Source: Thalassomonas actiniarum (lineage in GTDB: Bacteria > Pseudomonadota > Gammaproteobacteria > Enterobacterales > Alteromonadaceae). Taken from it: a DNA stretch of 64,000 bases. Location: the NCBI RefSeq assembly GCF_000948975.2, contig NZ_CP059736.1:372001-436000 (forward strand), read 5' to 3'. The notes under the pieces are model-generated. The model was not told the origin of the DNA. It made no database searches and saw nothing but the letters and a program-made list of their open reading frames with translations. The number at the start of each line of letters is the position of its first letter. Positions within the stretch are counted from its first letter, which is position 1. Of this stretch, positions 7,182 through 16,757 are shown piece by piece. Made by a program: the position numbers and the translations under genes.

Positions 7182-9989
7182 TTAGTAGGCGCTAATCCAC
7201 CGTTGATTATCTTCCCCCTGATAAGACCACAAGCCGACATTGCTGCTGTTGCCGCTGCCAAAAGCATGTACGGTAACATGATGGGCAGCACGGGGACGTA
7301 AACTATTATCGATAAGATCCCAGCGCATGTTATCAAGGTCCTGGCAATGCCAGAGCACCAGCTTACCGTTGTTGCGGAACTGGCCGCCGTTATCCAGGCA
7401 TTTATTCCAGTTCAGGCGGCTGCGCATAAAGCCGGTGGATGGCTGATAAAACCACTGTTGCGCCCGGGTATGGTTACACTGGTACAATTGCACATTAGTA
7501 CCGTTAAAAGTACGTCCTCCAGCGACATCCAGGCACTTGCCGCTGTTTTTATTGACCAGTGAAAAGTAGCCGTCTTTGCTGCCTTTATCGTCAGGATAAC
7601 CGCCATGGGTCATGTCTGTGGTCAGATATACCGGGCTTTTTCCCCGGGCCAGCATTTGATTAATGGCCGATTGCAGCTCAAGTAAATCTTTGTTGGCTAA
7701 GCCGGCATTGCCGTCGATGATCAGCGCAAAATGCATCGAGTCGGCATTTTCTCCGCTATCAATATCATCCCAGACGCGCAGCAGGTGGCCGGCACCTGTT
7801 TGCTTACGGGGATCCACACTGAGCATCACTTCATTGCTGCTATGGTTGGGGCTGGTGGAAAGCGGCAGGTTCTGATGTACCCCTTTGTCGGTAACGATCA
7901 CCAGGTCATCAGCCGGCATTAACCGCGGCAGATAAACCTCCGTGGGGGCGTCTGAGTTTCGCCCCCGCCAGGCGGCAAAGGCAAAGCGGGTATTGCGGAA
8001 AAATTCCTTGTTGATAAAGCTTTCCGTCAGCGAGGCCCGTATGCTGTGGTAATTCATGGTCTCTGAGCCTTCGTCCCTGACTTTGCCCTCATAGGCAAAG
8101 TGCATCAACTCTCCCTGTATCGCACGCGGGTAAGCACGCTCTACCAGCTCCCGGCGCACATTATAATCGGCGCCGTAATGGCCGATCACCGAGAAGTTTT
8201 CGTTGTTCCAGGCATCGTCCTGGGTTTTGATTTTATCGGGATTGCCGTTTTGTAACTCATAATGGTTGTCATAATAATAATCCCAGCCCCATTGGGTGCC
8301 GCTGACCAGCGGGGTATAAAAATCCACAAAACGGTCTTTACCATGAACTCTATCTGAAGATTCCATTGCCTGATAGGTGCCGTTAACCACACGCTCGGTA
8401 TCGGTGTGGCCATAACCTTCCAGCCACATGCCAAATTCGGATAAAAACGGCGCTAAATTTAAGTACCGGGCTTCATCCCGGATCTGATCTAAATTGGCAA
8501 AATAACTGCCGTTGCGGGCAATGGACAGATCTTCTACTCCCATACGCGCCTGATCATAAAAATGCGGGGTAAAAACAAAACCGTCACCGGGCTGATAATC
8601 AAGATAATGGCCGCCGGTTGCCGGGGCGGTAATGCCGGCGATGGAACTCCAGAACACCATAGGTTCGGCGAACACTTCCTTTTGCTGCCACCCCTGCTGA
8701 TTTAATTCTGCCCGGACCCGTTGATAAAAAGGCCATAGGATTTGATTATCAAAGTCTTTATAACTCATTTGCCCGATACCGCCGTCAAAAGGCTCATTAA
8801 GCGGCTCAATGCCTATGATTTTCGCAAATTCCTTTGGGGTTAGTTTAGATTTGATGTAACGGGCCACCTGCCCTATCTGCCAGATAAATGCCGTTTGTAC
8901 ATAGGTCAGACTTTCCCCGAGGTTAACGCCTGTAGTTGCCTCCCTTAAGACCAGGCGCTGGCCGGTGTTGTCGCTGCTGCACTCATGAAGTTTTAAATTG
9001 CCGTTTTGCTCCTGAACACATTTATTGAAATCCAGGGCACTGTGCAAGCGCCCGCGCTGATCGAGAATAAACTGTTGAGCCTTAGTGCCATTACAGCGGT
9101 AAATCTGAATATCGGTATTGTCGCTCGTTCTGGCGCCGGCAACATCCAGGCATTTGTCTTGATCTTGTGCCAAATGCAGGCTGCCGTCTTGCTGATAGTG
9201 CCATTGCTGGCGGGGCTGGCCACTGCAGCTTGCGGTTAATACCGTGGTGGAATTGGCTGTACTCCCGCCCTTGATATCGGCGCAGCTATTGTTTGCGGGC
9301 AGATATAATTCGGCGCTGGCCAGGTTTTGATCCATCACCCAATGATCATACCAAAAAGAACGCATGGCATTTCGTACCGCGCTGTCCGAGAGTTTATGCG
9401 CCGACCAGGTCACCTTGCAGGGCAAACCGCAATCGTCTTTGCCGTTAATATCCGATACCGCCCATTTAGGCGCGCCATTGCCGGTGTCATCGGAATCCGG
9501 GGTGAAGGTATGGCGGCTATACAGATCTGAGTGATAATCCACTAATACATACATATCATTGCGCATTGCCTCTTTCATATAGGCAATGGCCTTATCGAGA
9601 TACTGATAGTTTATGGTGCCGGCAGCTGTATGTATGCCTTCCCAGGCGACGGTGTAACGCACGATATTGCTGCCGGTTTGCTGTCCCAGCAGCGACAAAC
9701 TGGTGCGGGCGTCTTCGACATTTTTAAAAGGCTGAAAGCCAAATTGTGCCAGTTTCACTTGTCCGGAAACGTTAAAGCCGCGAAAGCTTCGTTCACGGCC
9801 CAAACCGTCTTTGAATACTTTGTCCTGCTGGCCGTTATAATGTTTGATGCCTATGCTGATTTCGTTGGCAGCGGCGCTGTCGGCATAATCAATACTGTGT
9901 TGGCCGGCAAAGGCCGGACAAAGCAGCATGATGCCGGCCAAGAATATGCCGCCGGGCACTCTTTGGTTTTTTTCACATTTTCTGTCCAT
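7182..9989 (-). CDS. Secreted GH5-type glycosidase with a ricin-B lectin inserted in the catalytic domain and a second one at the C-terminus
   Basis: After a signal peptide (cleavage near residue 28, AFA-GQ) comes a GH5-like TIM barrel: FRGFN near residue 70, the acid/base Glu399 in LNEP, His476 in TPHFYD and the nucleophile Glu518 in LSEFG. The wording of these motifs recalls endoglycosylceramidase-type GH5 enzymes, but the substrate is not certain. Between residues about 225 and 350 the barrel is interrupted by a ricin-type lectin (QQW, DKCLDVAGARTSDNT, NKCVQE, LHEC). The barrel then resumes at YVQTAFIWQIG. A second ricin lectin lies at about 805-935 (GKCLDVAGGRTFNGT, QQWFY). The ATG at 9989 has AAGGA 6 bases upstream. 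The length of 935 residues is far above a bare GH5 domain. Confidence 0.85.
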   Translation of the reverse strand: MDRKCEKNQRVPGGIFLAGIMLLCPAFAGQHSIDYADSAAANEISIGIKHYNGQQDKVFKDGLGRERSFRGFNVSGQVKLAQFGFQPFKNVEDARTSLSLLGQQTGSNIVRYTVAWEGIHTAAGTINYQYLDKAIAYMKEAMRNDMYVLVDYHSDLYSRHTFTPDSDDTGNGAPKWAVSDINGKDDCGLPCKVTWSAHKLSDSAVRNAMRSFWYDHWVMDQNLASAELYLPANNSCADIKGGSTANSTTVLTASCSGQPRQQWHYQQDGSLHLAQDQDKCLDVAGARTSDNTDIQIYRCNGTKAQQFILDQRGRLHSALDFNKCVQEQNGNLKLHECSSDNTGQRLVLREATTGVNLGESLTYVQTAFIWQIGQVARYIKSKLTPKEFAKIIGIEPLNEPFDGGIGQMSYKDFDNQILWPFYQRVRAELNQQGWQQKEVFAEPMVFWSSIAGITAPATGGHYLDYQPGDGFVFTPHFYDQARMGVEDLSIARNGSYFANLDQIRDEARYLNLAPFLSEFGMWLEGYGHTDTERVVNGTYQAMESSDRVHGKDRFVDFYTPLVSGTQWGWDYYYDNHYELQNGNPDKIKTQDDAWNNENFSVIGHYGADYNVRRELVERAYPRAIQGELMHFAYEGKVRDEGSETMNYHSIRASLTESFINKEFFRNTRFAFAAWRGRNSDAPTEVYLPRLMPADDLVIVTDKGVHQNLPLSTSPNHSSNEVMLSVDPRKQTGAGHLLRVWDDIDSGENADSMHFALIIDGNAGLANKDLLELQSAINQMLARGKSPVYLTTDMTHGGYPDDKGSKDGYFSLVNKNSGKCLDVAGGRTFNGTNVQLYQCNHTRAQQWFYQPSTGFMRSRLNWNKCLDNGGQFRNNGKLVLWHCQDLDNMRWDLIDNSLRPRAAHHVTVHAFGSGNSSNVGLWSYQGEDNQRWISAY

Positions 9990-10560
9990 GAATTGTCCTT
10001 ATTAAAATTTCCTTTTACTTGTCTGCTGAAACTTTTACGGTATATTCCTGCGCTTTTCTATTTATTTATGGTTTTTCAATGGTTAATGTCTTCAACAAGC
10101 ACTAAATTGGCTGCTTTTTTCCTGTATCTTCAGCGTCTTCTCTCGTTAGGGGGAGCGGCAAAATTGCCGGGTTAGACTTACGGCGTCCTGCTTGTCTGCT
10201 GTTAAGAAAGTAAATAACGGACAGGGAATGTGATTCGCTGTTGTTTTATTGGTCGCACTGCTCTGGCTCTTTTCGCCAATAATCAGAAAATAAACCCTGA
10301 ACAAGAAATGCTTTCATCATCAACAGCATCAATGTTTTCGGCAAAGCTTTTATGGAGATGACTGTTTAGATCCGCAGCAACATAGTGAAAATTAAAAAAT
10401 AATATAAACTGTCTGTAGAGAGCAGAGGCCCTGAGCAGCAACTGCTGCATGACTCGTTAAACCAGATATCATGAGCAGGCGTAAAATGCAGCTATGTAAT
10501 TTTATACTGACTTCAGGGGTCTGATGATTTTAATTAATATATTCACTGAAAAGGTCTGTG
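9990..10560. other. Divergent intergenic region between the GH5 gene and the chemoreceptor gene
   Basis: About 570 bases hold the promoters of both flanking genes. A plus-strand frame at 9630-10175 runs in from the antisense of the GH5 gene and has no ribosome site or protein-like composition. I see no repeat or RNA structure here that I can support. Confidence 0.5.
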
Positions 10561-12201
10561 ATGAATTTTTTGACCCGTCTTACCATCAAAAGTAGACTCT
10601 CCATAGGTTTTGGTATTATTCTGCTGTTGATGATTATCCTCACCGTTATGGGGATCCAGAAAGTTAACTTTATCGATCAAACCCTGTCTGAGATCACCGA
10701 TATCAACTCGGTTAAACAAAGGTATGCCATTAATTACCGCGGCAGCGTACATGATCGGGGGATCGCTATCAGGGATGTTGCTATTGCAGGAAGTGCTGGA
10801 GAAGTCGCTGCTTTTGAGCAAGAAATTAAAGAACTCGCCGCCTTTTATGCCGAATCGGAAGTTAAACTTGGGCAGATGTTATCTTCCGGTTATGACTTTA
10901 CCGCGCAGGAAAGACGGATATTGTCGGAAATAGATGATATTCAGGAGCGAACCCTGCCTATACTCGAGCGTATCATACAGGGCAAGAAACAAGATGAAAA
11001 CGTCAACCAGATGGTGTTAACCCAGGCCCGCCCGGCGATTATTGCCTGGTTAAATGCCATCAATGAGTTTATTGACTATCAGGAAAGTGCAAATCAAAAA
11101 GCCACCCCGGAAGCCCGGGACGTTGCCAGCAGTTTTGAGGGGCTGATGTTTACCCTCAGCGGTATTGCGATAGTGATCAGTATTTTTGTCGGTTTGTTGA
11201 TTGAACGTAGTTTGCGCCAGTCTTTGGGAGGTGAGCCCTTTGAAGCGGAAAATGCCCTGACCGCCATTGCCGGCGGCAACCTCAATGTCGAGATCCAAAC
11301 CCGCCATCCCGGCAGTATGCTCGGTTCCCTTGATACCATGAAAAGCCAGATCAGCTCAACGGTCTCGAATATCGTCGAGGCTTCAAAACAATTGTCCTTG
11401 CAGGTGGGGGAAGTCTCTAATGGCTCGGTAGGGGTACTCGATGCCGCCAGTCAGCAGGCAGCCCTGACTCAAGAAACTGCGAGCCAACTTGACTCCATGC
11501 GCACTAATATTGATGAAGTTTCCCAGATAGCCAGCCATACCGAGGAAAATTCCAGCATGACGGTAAGTTATGCCAAGCAGGGGCGGGATGCCATCAGTGA
11601 AAGTGCAGAGGAAATGGACCGGGTGTCACAAAGCGTCAGTGGCATGGTTGAGCAAATCCGAAGCCTGGCAGAAGATACCAAACAAATCGGCGGCATTGTC
11701 AGCGTCATCAGCGGCATTTCCGAACAAACCAATTTACTGGCACTGAACGCCGCCATAGAAGCTGCCCGGGCAGGAGAAAGCGGCCGGGGCTTTGCCGTAG
11801 TTGCAGACGAGGTTCGCCAGCTGGCACAGCGTACCGGTGAGGCCACCGCTGAAATTGAAGCCATGATAAAGCAGATACAGGGAGAAACGGCGGCATCGGT
11901 GGCAGCAATAGAGAAAACCCAGCCCCAGGTTGAAAATGGCCGGGCATTGACCTTAAAAGGCAGTGAATTTTTGGAAAACATCGAGCAGCAGGCCATGGAC
12001 TCCCTGTCCAGGGTTCAGGAAGTCGCCCGGGCTGCCAGTGAACAGGTTTCGGCTATCGGCGATATCAACAAGGCAATGGAAGATATCTCCCAGATGTCGA
12101 ACTCAACCATTACTTCTTTAGACCACAATAAGATAGCTATGGATGCATTAAATGCCCTTTCGGAAGAGCTTAAAGATAATGTCAGTTATTTTAAACTCTA
12201 A
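10561..12201 (+). CDS. Methyl-accepting chemotaxis protein
   Basis: An inner-membrane chemoreceptor with the classical plan: TM1 at about residues 12-32, a periplasmic four-helix-bundle ligand domain (contains [18 protein letters not shown]), TM2 at about 193-214, a HAMP segment, and a long cytoplasmic coiled-coil signalling domain. The CheA/CheW-binding hairpin tip is clear near the middle of the signalling domain ([20 protein letters not shown], then FAVVADEVR). It should sense a small ligand and control flagellar CheA. The start is the ATG at 10561, with AAGG 6 bases upstream; a GTG at 10558 is also in frame. No che genes are nearby, so it is an orphan receptor. There is no C-terminal CheR/CheB-binding pentapeptide. 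Confidence 0.93.
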   Translation: MNFLTRLTIKSRLSIGFGIILLLMIILTVMGIQKVNFIDQTLSEITDINSVKQRYAINYRGSVHDRGIAIRDVAIAGSAGEVAAFEQEIKELAAFYAESEVKLGQMLSSGYDFTAQERRILSEIDDIQERTLPILERIIQGKKQDENVNQMVLTQARPAIIAWLNAINEFIDYQESANQKATPEARDVASSFEGLMFTLSGIAIVISIFVGLLIERSLRQSLGGEPFEAENALTAIAGGNLNVEIQTRHPGSMLGSLDTMKSQISSTVSNIVEASKQLSLQVGEVSNGSVGVLDAASQQAALTQETASQLDSMRTNIDEVSQIASHTEENSSMTVSYAKQGRDAISESAEEMDRVSQSVSGMVEQIRSLAEDTKQIGGIVSVISGISEQTNLLALNAAIEAARAGESGRGFAVVADEVRQLAQRTGEATAEIEAMIKQIQGETAASVAAIEKTQPQVENGRALTLKGSEFLENIEQQAMDSLSRVQEVARAASEQVSAIGDINKAMEDISQMSNSTITSLDHNKIAMDALNALSEELKDNVSYFKL

Positions 12202-12317
12202 ATGCAGTGGCCAAATATAGCGGGTTATTCTTCTCGTTACGGTTATATCAGGTCGGGAAACTTTCAGGCACATAGCTGGTAACAAGCGCAGAACACTAAG
12301 GACTATTTATTTTGTTC

Positions 12318-12355
12318 AAAAAGCTCAAGATAAACCACTTTATCTTGAGCTTTTT
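12318..12355 (+). terminator. Strong rho-independent terminator of the chemoreceptor gene
   Basis: A perfect 17-bp inverted repeat with the 4-base loop CCAC ends in TTTTT on the plus strand and begins with AAAAA, so it could work in both directions. It lies about 115 bases past the stop at 12201. Confidence 0.9.
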
Positions 12356-12617
12356 GGCGGATGGTGTGGTTCAAACCCGTTAAATATCAACTTATTATGT
12401 TGGTTTTTGGGGCGGTCTGTTCAAAATGTGTGTGTCCTTTATCTGGCAAGTAACCTGTATAAATATGCTCGTATATGCCGCTGCTTTTTCATGTTGGGCC
12501 GAGACAGGGCAAAAGCAGTTCTCCTTTATGAATCCGGAATGCTCTCGTATGCTATTCTTTCAGTAATTCATGTCGTCATAGTAGAGAAGTCTTTACATAA
12601 ACCATGGGGAAGTAGCC
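12356..12617. other. Leader region before the small gene at 12618
   Basis: Together with the terminator before it, this fills a gene-free stretch of 416 bases from 12202 to 12617. It must contain the promoter of the following gene; I see no clear operator or RNA structure. A frame at 12407-12661 overlaps the next gene and has unlikely composition. Confidence 0.4.
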
Positions 12618-12905
12618 ATGAGAGAGAAGCGACGCATCCTGGCGAATACCGATATCGCTGAAATAGTTCTGGGGGCCCCGCGAGGACATCAACACCTGCG
12701 TGCCACGATCAAACTCCATACGGGGGAAGAGCTTATTCTGCAAGAGGCTACTGTGGCAAATCTGGTTCGAGCCTACGTAGGGATTAAGACGCATCCTCAG
12801 AAGAAGGGCTGTCGCTTGGTTGGACGGGAATTGTCCGAGGGAGCAAAAAAGAAAGAATTTGCTGCTTGGCAGTTACTTGAGAAGGAAGATGGCACAGGGA
12901 ATTAA
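12618..12905 (+). CDS. Small basic protein of unknown function, 95 residues
   Basis: I do not recognise a family. The ATG is preceded by GGGGA 7 bases upstream. The product is soluble, basic (MREKRR start, many Lys/Arg) and has no signal peptide or membrane segment. The N-terminal half alternates in a way that suggests a small beta-sheet (IAEIVLG, LRATIKLHTGEELIL), the C-terminal half looks helical. There is no Cys pair for metal binding. It stands alone between the chemoreceptor and the gene at 13027. A role in nucleic acid binding would be a guess from charge only. Confidence 0.6.
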   Translation: MREKRRILANTDIAEIVLGAPRGHQHLRATIKLHTGEELILQEATVANLVRAYVGIKTHPQKKGCRLVGRELSEGAKKKEFAAWQLLEKEDGTGN

Positions 12906-13026
12906 GAGCATGTTATTATTCTAAACTTTGCGCGCCACCATAAATTCAATTCTCATCTCTCCTTTGACTAAACAAAGCTGCTTCTACTACTTTCTAATAT
13001 AGCTGGCATTTAAGGTGGAGTTTCTA

Positions 13027-13473
13027 ATGAATGAGCATGGTTATTTTAAGCTGGCGAGCTCGCAAAATGTCATCTTTTTATGGGTAAAAGGTCCGGGGAA
13101 TCAAGAAACATTTGATCGTTATAATGCTGAGTTTAATGCATTAATCGAGAAAGAAGGTTATAAAAATTATGCCGTTTTAGTGATGCTGGGGGGCGAAAAT
13201 ATTATGACACCAGAAGTATTTGCCAGTTTTCAAAATATTTTATCCGCCCGTATTGACAACGGTGTGAAGACGATAGCGCTTTTTATAACCGACTCGAATG
13301 GTACTTCAATTACCCAGCAGCAAGTAAGCAAATTATACCAAGCTACTCCGGACTTCAATGTTCAGTTTTTTTACTCATTCGATGAGGCTAAACAATGGCT
13401 TGAAAGCTTTGGTTTTGTTGTTGAACATCAGGCATGGCAAGCCTTTGTGAAAACTCTTCCGCTACATTTATAG
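13027..13473 (+). CDS. Cytosolic protein of unknown function, possibly STAS-like fold, 148 residues
   Basis: The ATG at 13027 has AAGGTGGAG 6 bases upstream, so I prefer it to the GTG at 13015. The product has no signal peptide or membrane segment. Its pattern of short strands and amphipathic helices (NVIFLWVKG, YAVLVMLGG, KTIALFITDSNG, VQFFYSFDEAKQWLESFG) recalls STAS/SpoIIAA-like single-domain proteins, but I see no conserved phospho-acceptor Ser that would prove it. The gene is alone; the next gene is on the other strand. Confidence 0.65.
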   Translation: MNEHGYFKLASSQNVIFLWVKGPGNQETFDRYNAEFNALIEKEGYKNYAVLVMLGGENIMTPEVFASFQNILSARIDNGVKTIALFITDSNGTSITQQQVSKLYQATPDFNVQFFYSFDEAKQWLESFGFVVEHQAWQAFVKTLPLHL

Positions 13474-13535
13474 GAAATAACCAGGCTCTTGAAAATGCCT
13501 GAGAAAATTTGAAAGTGAAGTTGTGGTACTATGAG

Positions 13536-13575
13536 AATTCATCAGCGACTGCCCTATTTCCGTGACTGATGAATT
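13536..13575. repeat. Inverted repeat downstream of the 13027-13473 gene
   Basis: AATTCATCAG at 13536-13545 pairs perfectly with CTGATGAATT at 13566-13575 across a 20-base loop. No T run follows, so terminator activity is uncertain. Confidence 0.5.
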
Positions 13576-13726
13576 AAGGGGTTGGTCACAATCGCATTAT
13601 TTAAAGCGACTGTTAAAAACATTTTAAGACTAAAGAAGCGGAATTTACAGGGGGGAAACTTCCAAGTCTAAGCGACGAGTGCTCTGTTAATTATCTTGAT
13701 CCATAACGCAAAAAAGCAGAATAAAG

Positions 13727-14002
13727 TTAGTCAGCCTTTAGTGCCGTCAGACGATCCAGCTGCTGGGTTTTACCGATATGATAAATATCTTGCCCGTATT
13801 CCCCTTTGTTATGCTCAATCGCGGTGACCTGATATTTTTTTTCTTTATCGGCGGTTATGGTGATCGGATTAAAGGTTAAACTTGCTTTATAGACATAATC
13901 GCCGACCTGAATTTCCTCAATAACATGTCCTTCTAGTTTGTTTTTACGCAAAAGTTCTGCCGCATATTTGTACATATTATCGGCTAAATTAATGGTTTTC
14001 AT
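13727..14002 (-). CDS. Small protein of unknown function, 91 residues
   Basis: The start is set at the ATG at 14002 because GGAGGGG lies 7 bases upstream; a longer frame to 14053 has no ribosome site. The product begins MKTINLADNMYKYAAELL, has no signal peptide or membrane segment, and looks like a helix followed by a small beta-sheet (VGDYVYKASLTFNPITITAD). I do not recognise it. It lies 82 bases downstream of lapD on the same strand and could be read through from the lap operon, but its strong own ribosome site and the lack of a known lap partner of this kind leave its role open. Confidence 0.65.
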   Translation of the reverse strand: MKTINLADNMYKYAAELLRKNKLEGHVIEEIQVGDYVYKASLTFNPITITADKEKKYQVTAIEHNKGEYGQDIYHIGKTQQLDRLTALKAD

Positions 14003-14083
14003 CTTGCGACCCCTCCATTTTATCAATTTCCCCTGGCTGTGAAAATTAAGCAAATGTATAGCCCAAAGAGAGCCAAAAGTACA

Positions 14084-16030
14084 CTAGAGCACCTTATCTT
14101 CCTCAGTCAGCGGTAAAACATCTTCCGGTGTTGAAATATATCCCTGATAACCGTCGGCTTTTAAACAGGCAAAGTGCTCCAGTTGCAGCTGATCTTCGAT
14201 GCCGGTGATGATCACTTTGATGTTTAAGCCCCGGGCAACATTGATTAAGGCACGGCACAACTCCAGGCTTTGGTTGGATTTTTCATAAAAGACAAAAGAC
14301 TGATCCAGTTTGATATAATCCGGTTGCAACTTCTGCAAATAGTCAAGGGAGCCGAGCTGGCGTCCGCACTGATCGATACCGACTTTTGCACCTACGCTTC
14401 TGACGGTTTCCGCCAGATAGCGGCAACGGCCGAATGCGGCCAGCACCGCTGATTCCGGTATTTCAAACAGCATTTGCCCGACATCCGGTGATTTTTTCAA
14501 AAACCGGCTCAGCCAGAGGACAAAATCGGCATCGAGCAGGCTGTCGTGGGTGAGGTTAATCGCCACAGGCTGATCTGTCGATTTTAACAGTTTTTGTTGT
14601 TCAATCGATTCCAATAAACAGCGATCGAGTTGGCTGCCTAATGCCAAAAGTTCAACAAAGGGCATAAACTCAAAGGCCCTGACCGCCTGGCCGTCTATGG
14701 TTAAGCGGCAGTATATTTCCCGCTGAATAATTTCTTGCCTGTTTACCCCGGATATTGCCTGCCATTGAAAACTAAATTGCCTGTTGTTGATTGCCTCGAG
14801 CAGTTTTGTGCGCCATTGCTCGCGGCTATATTTTTGCATCTGCCCGGTATCGAGCCATTGGCTGACTTTATTGTCTCTGCGGGCCTGTTGCAGGGCATTA
14901 TCCGATTGCGACATGAGATCGGCCACCGTCATATTGGCGACGCGCTGGCTGACGCCCAAGGCAAACTGGCTGTTGGGAGGGCAGCCGGCTTTGCTGATCT
15001 CCTGGTTGATCAGCCGGATCAGGGTTTGCAGATAGAGCTCCATTTGATGCCGCTCTGCCCGGGTCAGCAAAAAGGCGAACTCGGTATTGGCAATGCGGGC
15101 AATAATACTGTCGGTGATTTCCGGCAACTCAAGGCGCATGCGCCCGGCAAGGGCTTTGATAATTTCATCCCGCCCCTGGTAACCATATTTGGCATAGACC
15201 TCTTCCAGGCAGTCAAATTTGGCTAAAATCAGCCCGCCGTAACCGGGTTCGTTTAACCAGTTATGCATCTGCGCCGACAGGTACTGGCGGTTGGGTAAAC
15301 CCGCCACCCGGTCAAGCAACTTGTCTGCTTTGAGGGCATCAATTTCGCCGTCTAAGGTAGAAAATACGTGTTTGAGCTGGCCCGACATGGCGTTAATGGC
15401 GTTAACGACATCTTTTAATTCCCGGGTTTTCGGGACATCAATATCCTGGCCAAATTTGCATTGTGCGATGGTTTTTGCCTGGCGGGCGATTTGATGCAAA
15501 GGTTTAAGGATACGGTTCAGCCTTACTCTCACGATAAGGATACACAGGATAAACATCAGGGATAAAATCATCAGGGTATCGTTCATGACCTGCCACAACT
15601 CCCGGTAACCCAGTGCCGGATGTCCTTCTATTTCAAGGGTGGCCAGCTGCATCCAGCCGGAGGTGATTAAACGTTCCTTCTTTTGTACCTCAAACAACTC
15701 CAGGTCGATGAACCATTGCGGCACCCCCTTAATAACCACGGGATTGCTCCAGGTTTGCTCTTTGTTGTCTACCAGCCATTTTAGCGTCACCTTTTGATAA
15801 AAGCCGCCCTCGAAGATCACATTGACCAGGGTTTCGGCGCTGGCGATATCACCGGTTTCCAGGTGTGGCTTAAGCATAAGCCCCAATGAGGTCATGGTAT
15901 TATTGAGATCGGACTCCATTTGCTGGCTCATAAAGTCACGGGCCTGGGTAAACTGAAAATAAACTAAACTCGTCATTACCAGTAAAAACAGTCCAAACAG
16001 TAATGAGTTTATTTCTTTAAACAGGGTCAT
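14084..16030 (-). CDS. lapD: LapD/BpfD-type c-di-GMP receptor with degenerate GGDEF and EAL domains
   Basis: An inner-membrane signalling protein of the usual LapD length (648 residues). TM1 lies at about residues 7-27, a periplasmic LapD-type output domain up to about 150, TM2 at about 150-172, then HAMP, GGDEF and EAL. The GGDEF signature is lost (NTEFAFLL in its place) and the EAL motif reads REIYCRL, so neither synthesis nor hydrolysis is expected. In the family, c-di-GMP bound to the EAL domain makes the periplasmic domain hold LapG, which protects the surface adhesin. The gene is last in the operon, 4 bases after lapG, with GGAG 10 bases before the ATG. Confidence 0.93.
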   Translation of the reverse strand: MTLFKEINSLLFGLFLLVMTSLVYFQFTQARDFMSQQMESDLNNTMTSLGLMLKPHLETGDIASAETLVNVIFEGGFYQKVTLKWLVDNKEQTWSNPVVIKGVPQWFIDLELFEVQKKERLITSGWMQLATLEIEGHPALGYRELWQVMNDTLMILSLMFILCILIVRVRLNRILKPLHQIARQAKTIAQCKFGQDIDVPKTRELKDVVNAINAMSGQLKHVFSTLDGEIDALKADKLLDRVAGLPNRQYLSAQMHNWLNEPGYGGLILAKFDCLEEVYAKYGYQGRDEIIKALAGRMRLELPEITDSIIARIANTEFAFLLTRAERHQMELYLQTLIRLINQEISKAGCPPNSQFALGVSQRVANMTVADLMSQSDNALQQARRDNKVSQWLDTGQMQKYSREQWRTKLLEAINNRQFSFQWQAISGVNRQEIIQREIYCRLTIDGQAVRAFEFMPFVELLALGSQLDRCLLESIEQQKLLKSTDQPVAINLTHDSLLDADFVLWLSRFLKKSPDVGQMLFEIPESAVLAAFGRCRYLAETVRSVGAKVGIDQCGRQLGSLDYLQKLQPDYIKLDQSFVFYEKSNQSLELCRALINVARGLNIKVIITGIEDQLQLEHFACLKADGYQGYISTPEDVLPLTEEDKVL

Positions 16031-16034
16031 CGCG

Positions 16035-16742
16035 TTAAAACTCCAGTTTTAGCTTAGGTTGTTTTAGGGTGGCAGCGCTGATGCGCTGGCGCAGATCTCG
16101 CCATAGGGTTAACCGGGAAGCCTTGCCGGAAAGCAAACCTTTGCCCTTTTCTTTGTTTAGCCATAACTGACTGGCGTTAAAGCTGTAGACGGGAATAAGG
16201 TCTTTACGCTTATCTGCCGTTTTTACTGCACCGTCCAGGTTGTCTAAAATGAGCGGCACAGCCCCGGGAGTCTGGTAATAGGCAAGCACCATATGGTATT
16301 TTCGGATGTTGGCAGCCTTGACCATAGTGATGCGCATTTTTTCATCCGCTATGCCCAGCTCCCTGAGGGTAAAGTACTTGGCAATGGCAAAGTCTTCACA
16401 ATCGCCGCCATTTACCCCGATAAACTCCAGCGGGCTTGCCCAGTAATTCTCGCTTCCCCAGAGCTTGATATCATCAATAAAGTGAAACAGGTTAAAAAAG
16501 CGGTTCACTTTGTTCAGTTTCTCCAGCTCGGTGTTTTCTCCCTGGGTTTTCATCAGTTTCAGCCAGGCTTTACCGCGTTTTTGCGCCCTTTTACCGTAAC
16601 TTTTCTCCAGTGAAGCCAATATGCTTTGCCCGTCTAATTCAGGCTCGGATTTAGCGTAAAGCATGCCCCACAAGCCGATCGTCACTATCAAGACTTGCAC
16701 CGCCCTGGATAATCTCGCTGTTAAGATACAACTTAGCCTCAT
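16035..16742 (-). CDS. lapG: LapG/BpfG periplasmic cysteine protease (transglutaminase-like, BTLCP)
   Basis: The product has an N-terminal signal or anchor segment and a BTLCP domain. The catalytic triad is complete: Cys115 in NGGDCEDF, His150 in KYHMVLAYY and Asp167 in LILDNLDGA. The spacing of 35 and 17 residues agrees with that known for LapG. Asp114 and Glu116 match the calcium-binding residues next to the catalytic Cys. LapG cuts the N-terminal region of LapA-type adhesins at a di-alanine site when c-di-GMP is low; a TAAG site is present in the adhesin-like protein of this operon. The gene starts 15 bases after the OmpA-like gene and is followed by lapD. Confidence 0.95.
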   Translation of the reverse strand: MRLSCILTARLSRAVQVLIVTIGLWGMLYAKSEPELDGQSILASLEKSYGKRAQKRGKAWLKLMKTQGENTELEKLNKVNRFFNLFHFIDDIKLWGSENYWASPLEFIGVNGGDCEDFAIAKYFTLRELGIADEKMRITMVKAANIRKYHMVLAYYQTPGAVPLILDNLDGAVKTADKRKDLIPVYSFNASQLWLNKEKGKGLLSGKASRLTLWRDLRQRISAATLKQPKLKLEF

Positions 16743-16757
16743 CTTATACGCTAACCA

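Noticed and set aside
9630-10175. 181-codon plus-strand frame at the start of the GH5 gene
   Set aside because: It is mostly antisense to the GH5 coding region, has no ribosome site and no recognisable motif.
11568-11996. 142-codon minus-strand frame
   Set aside because: It is antisense to the conserved signalling domain of the chemoreceptor; the Cys and Ser richness is an artefact of the opposite strand.
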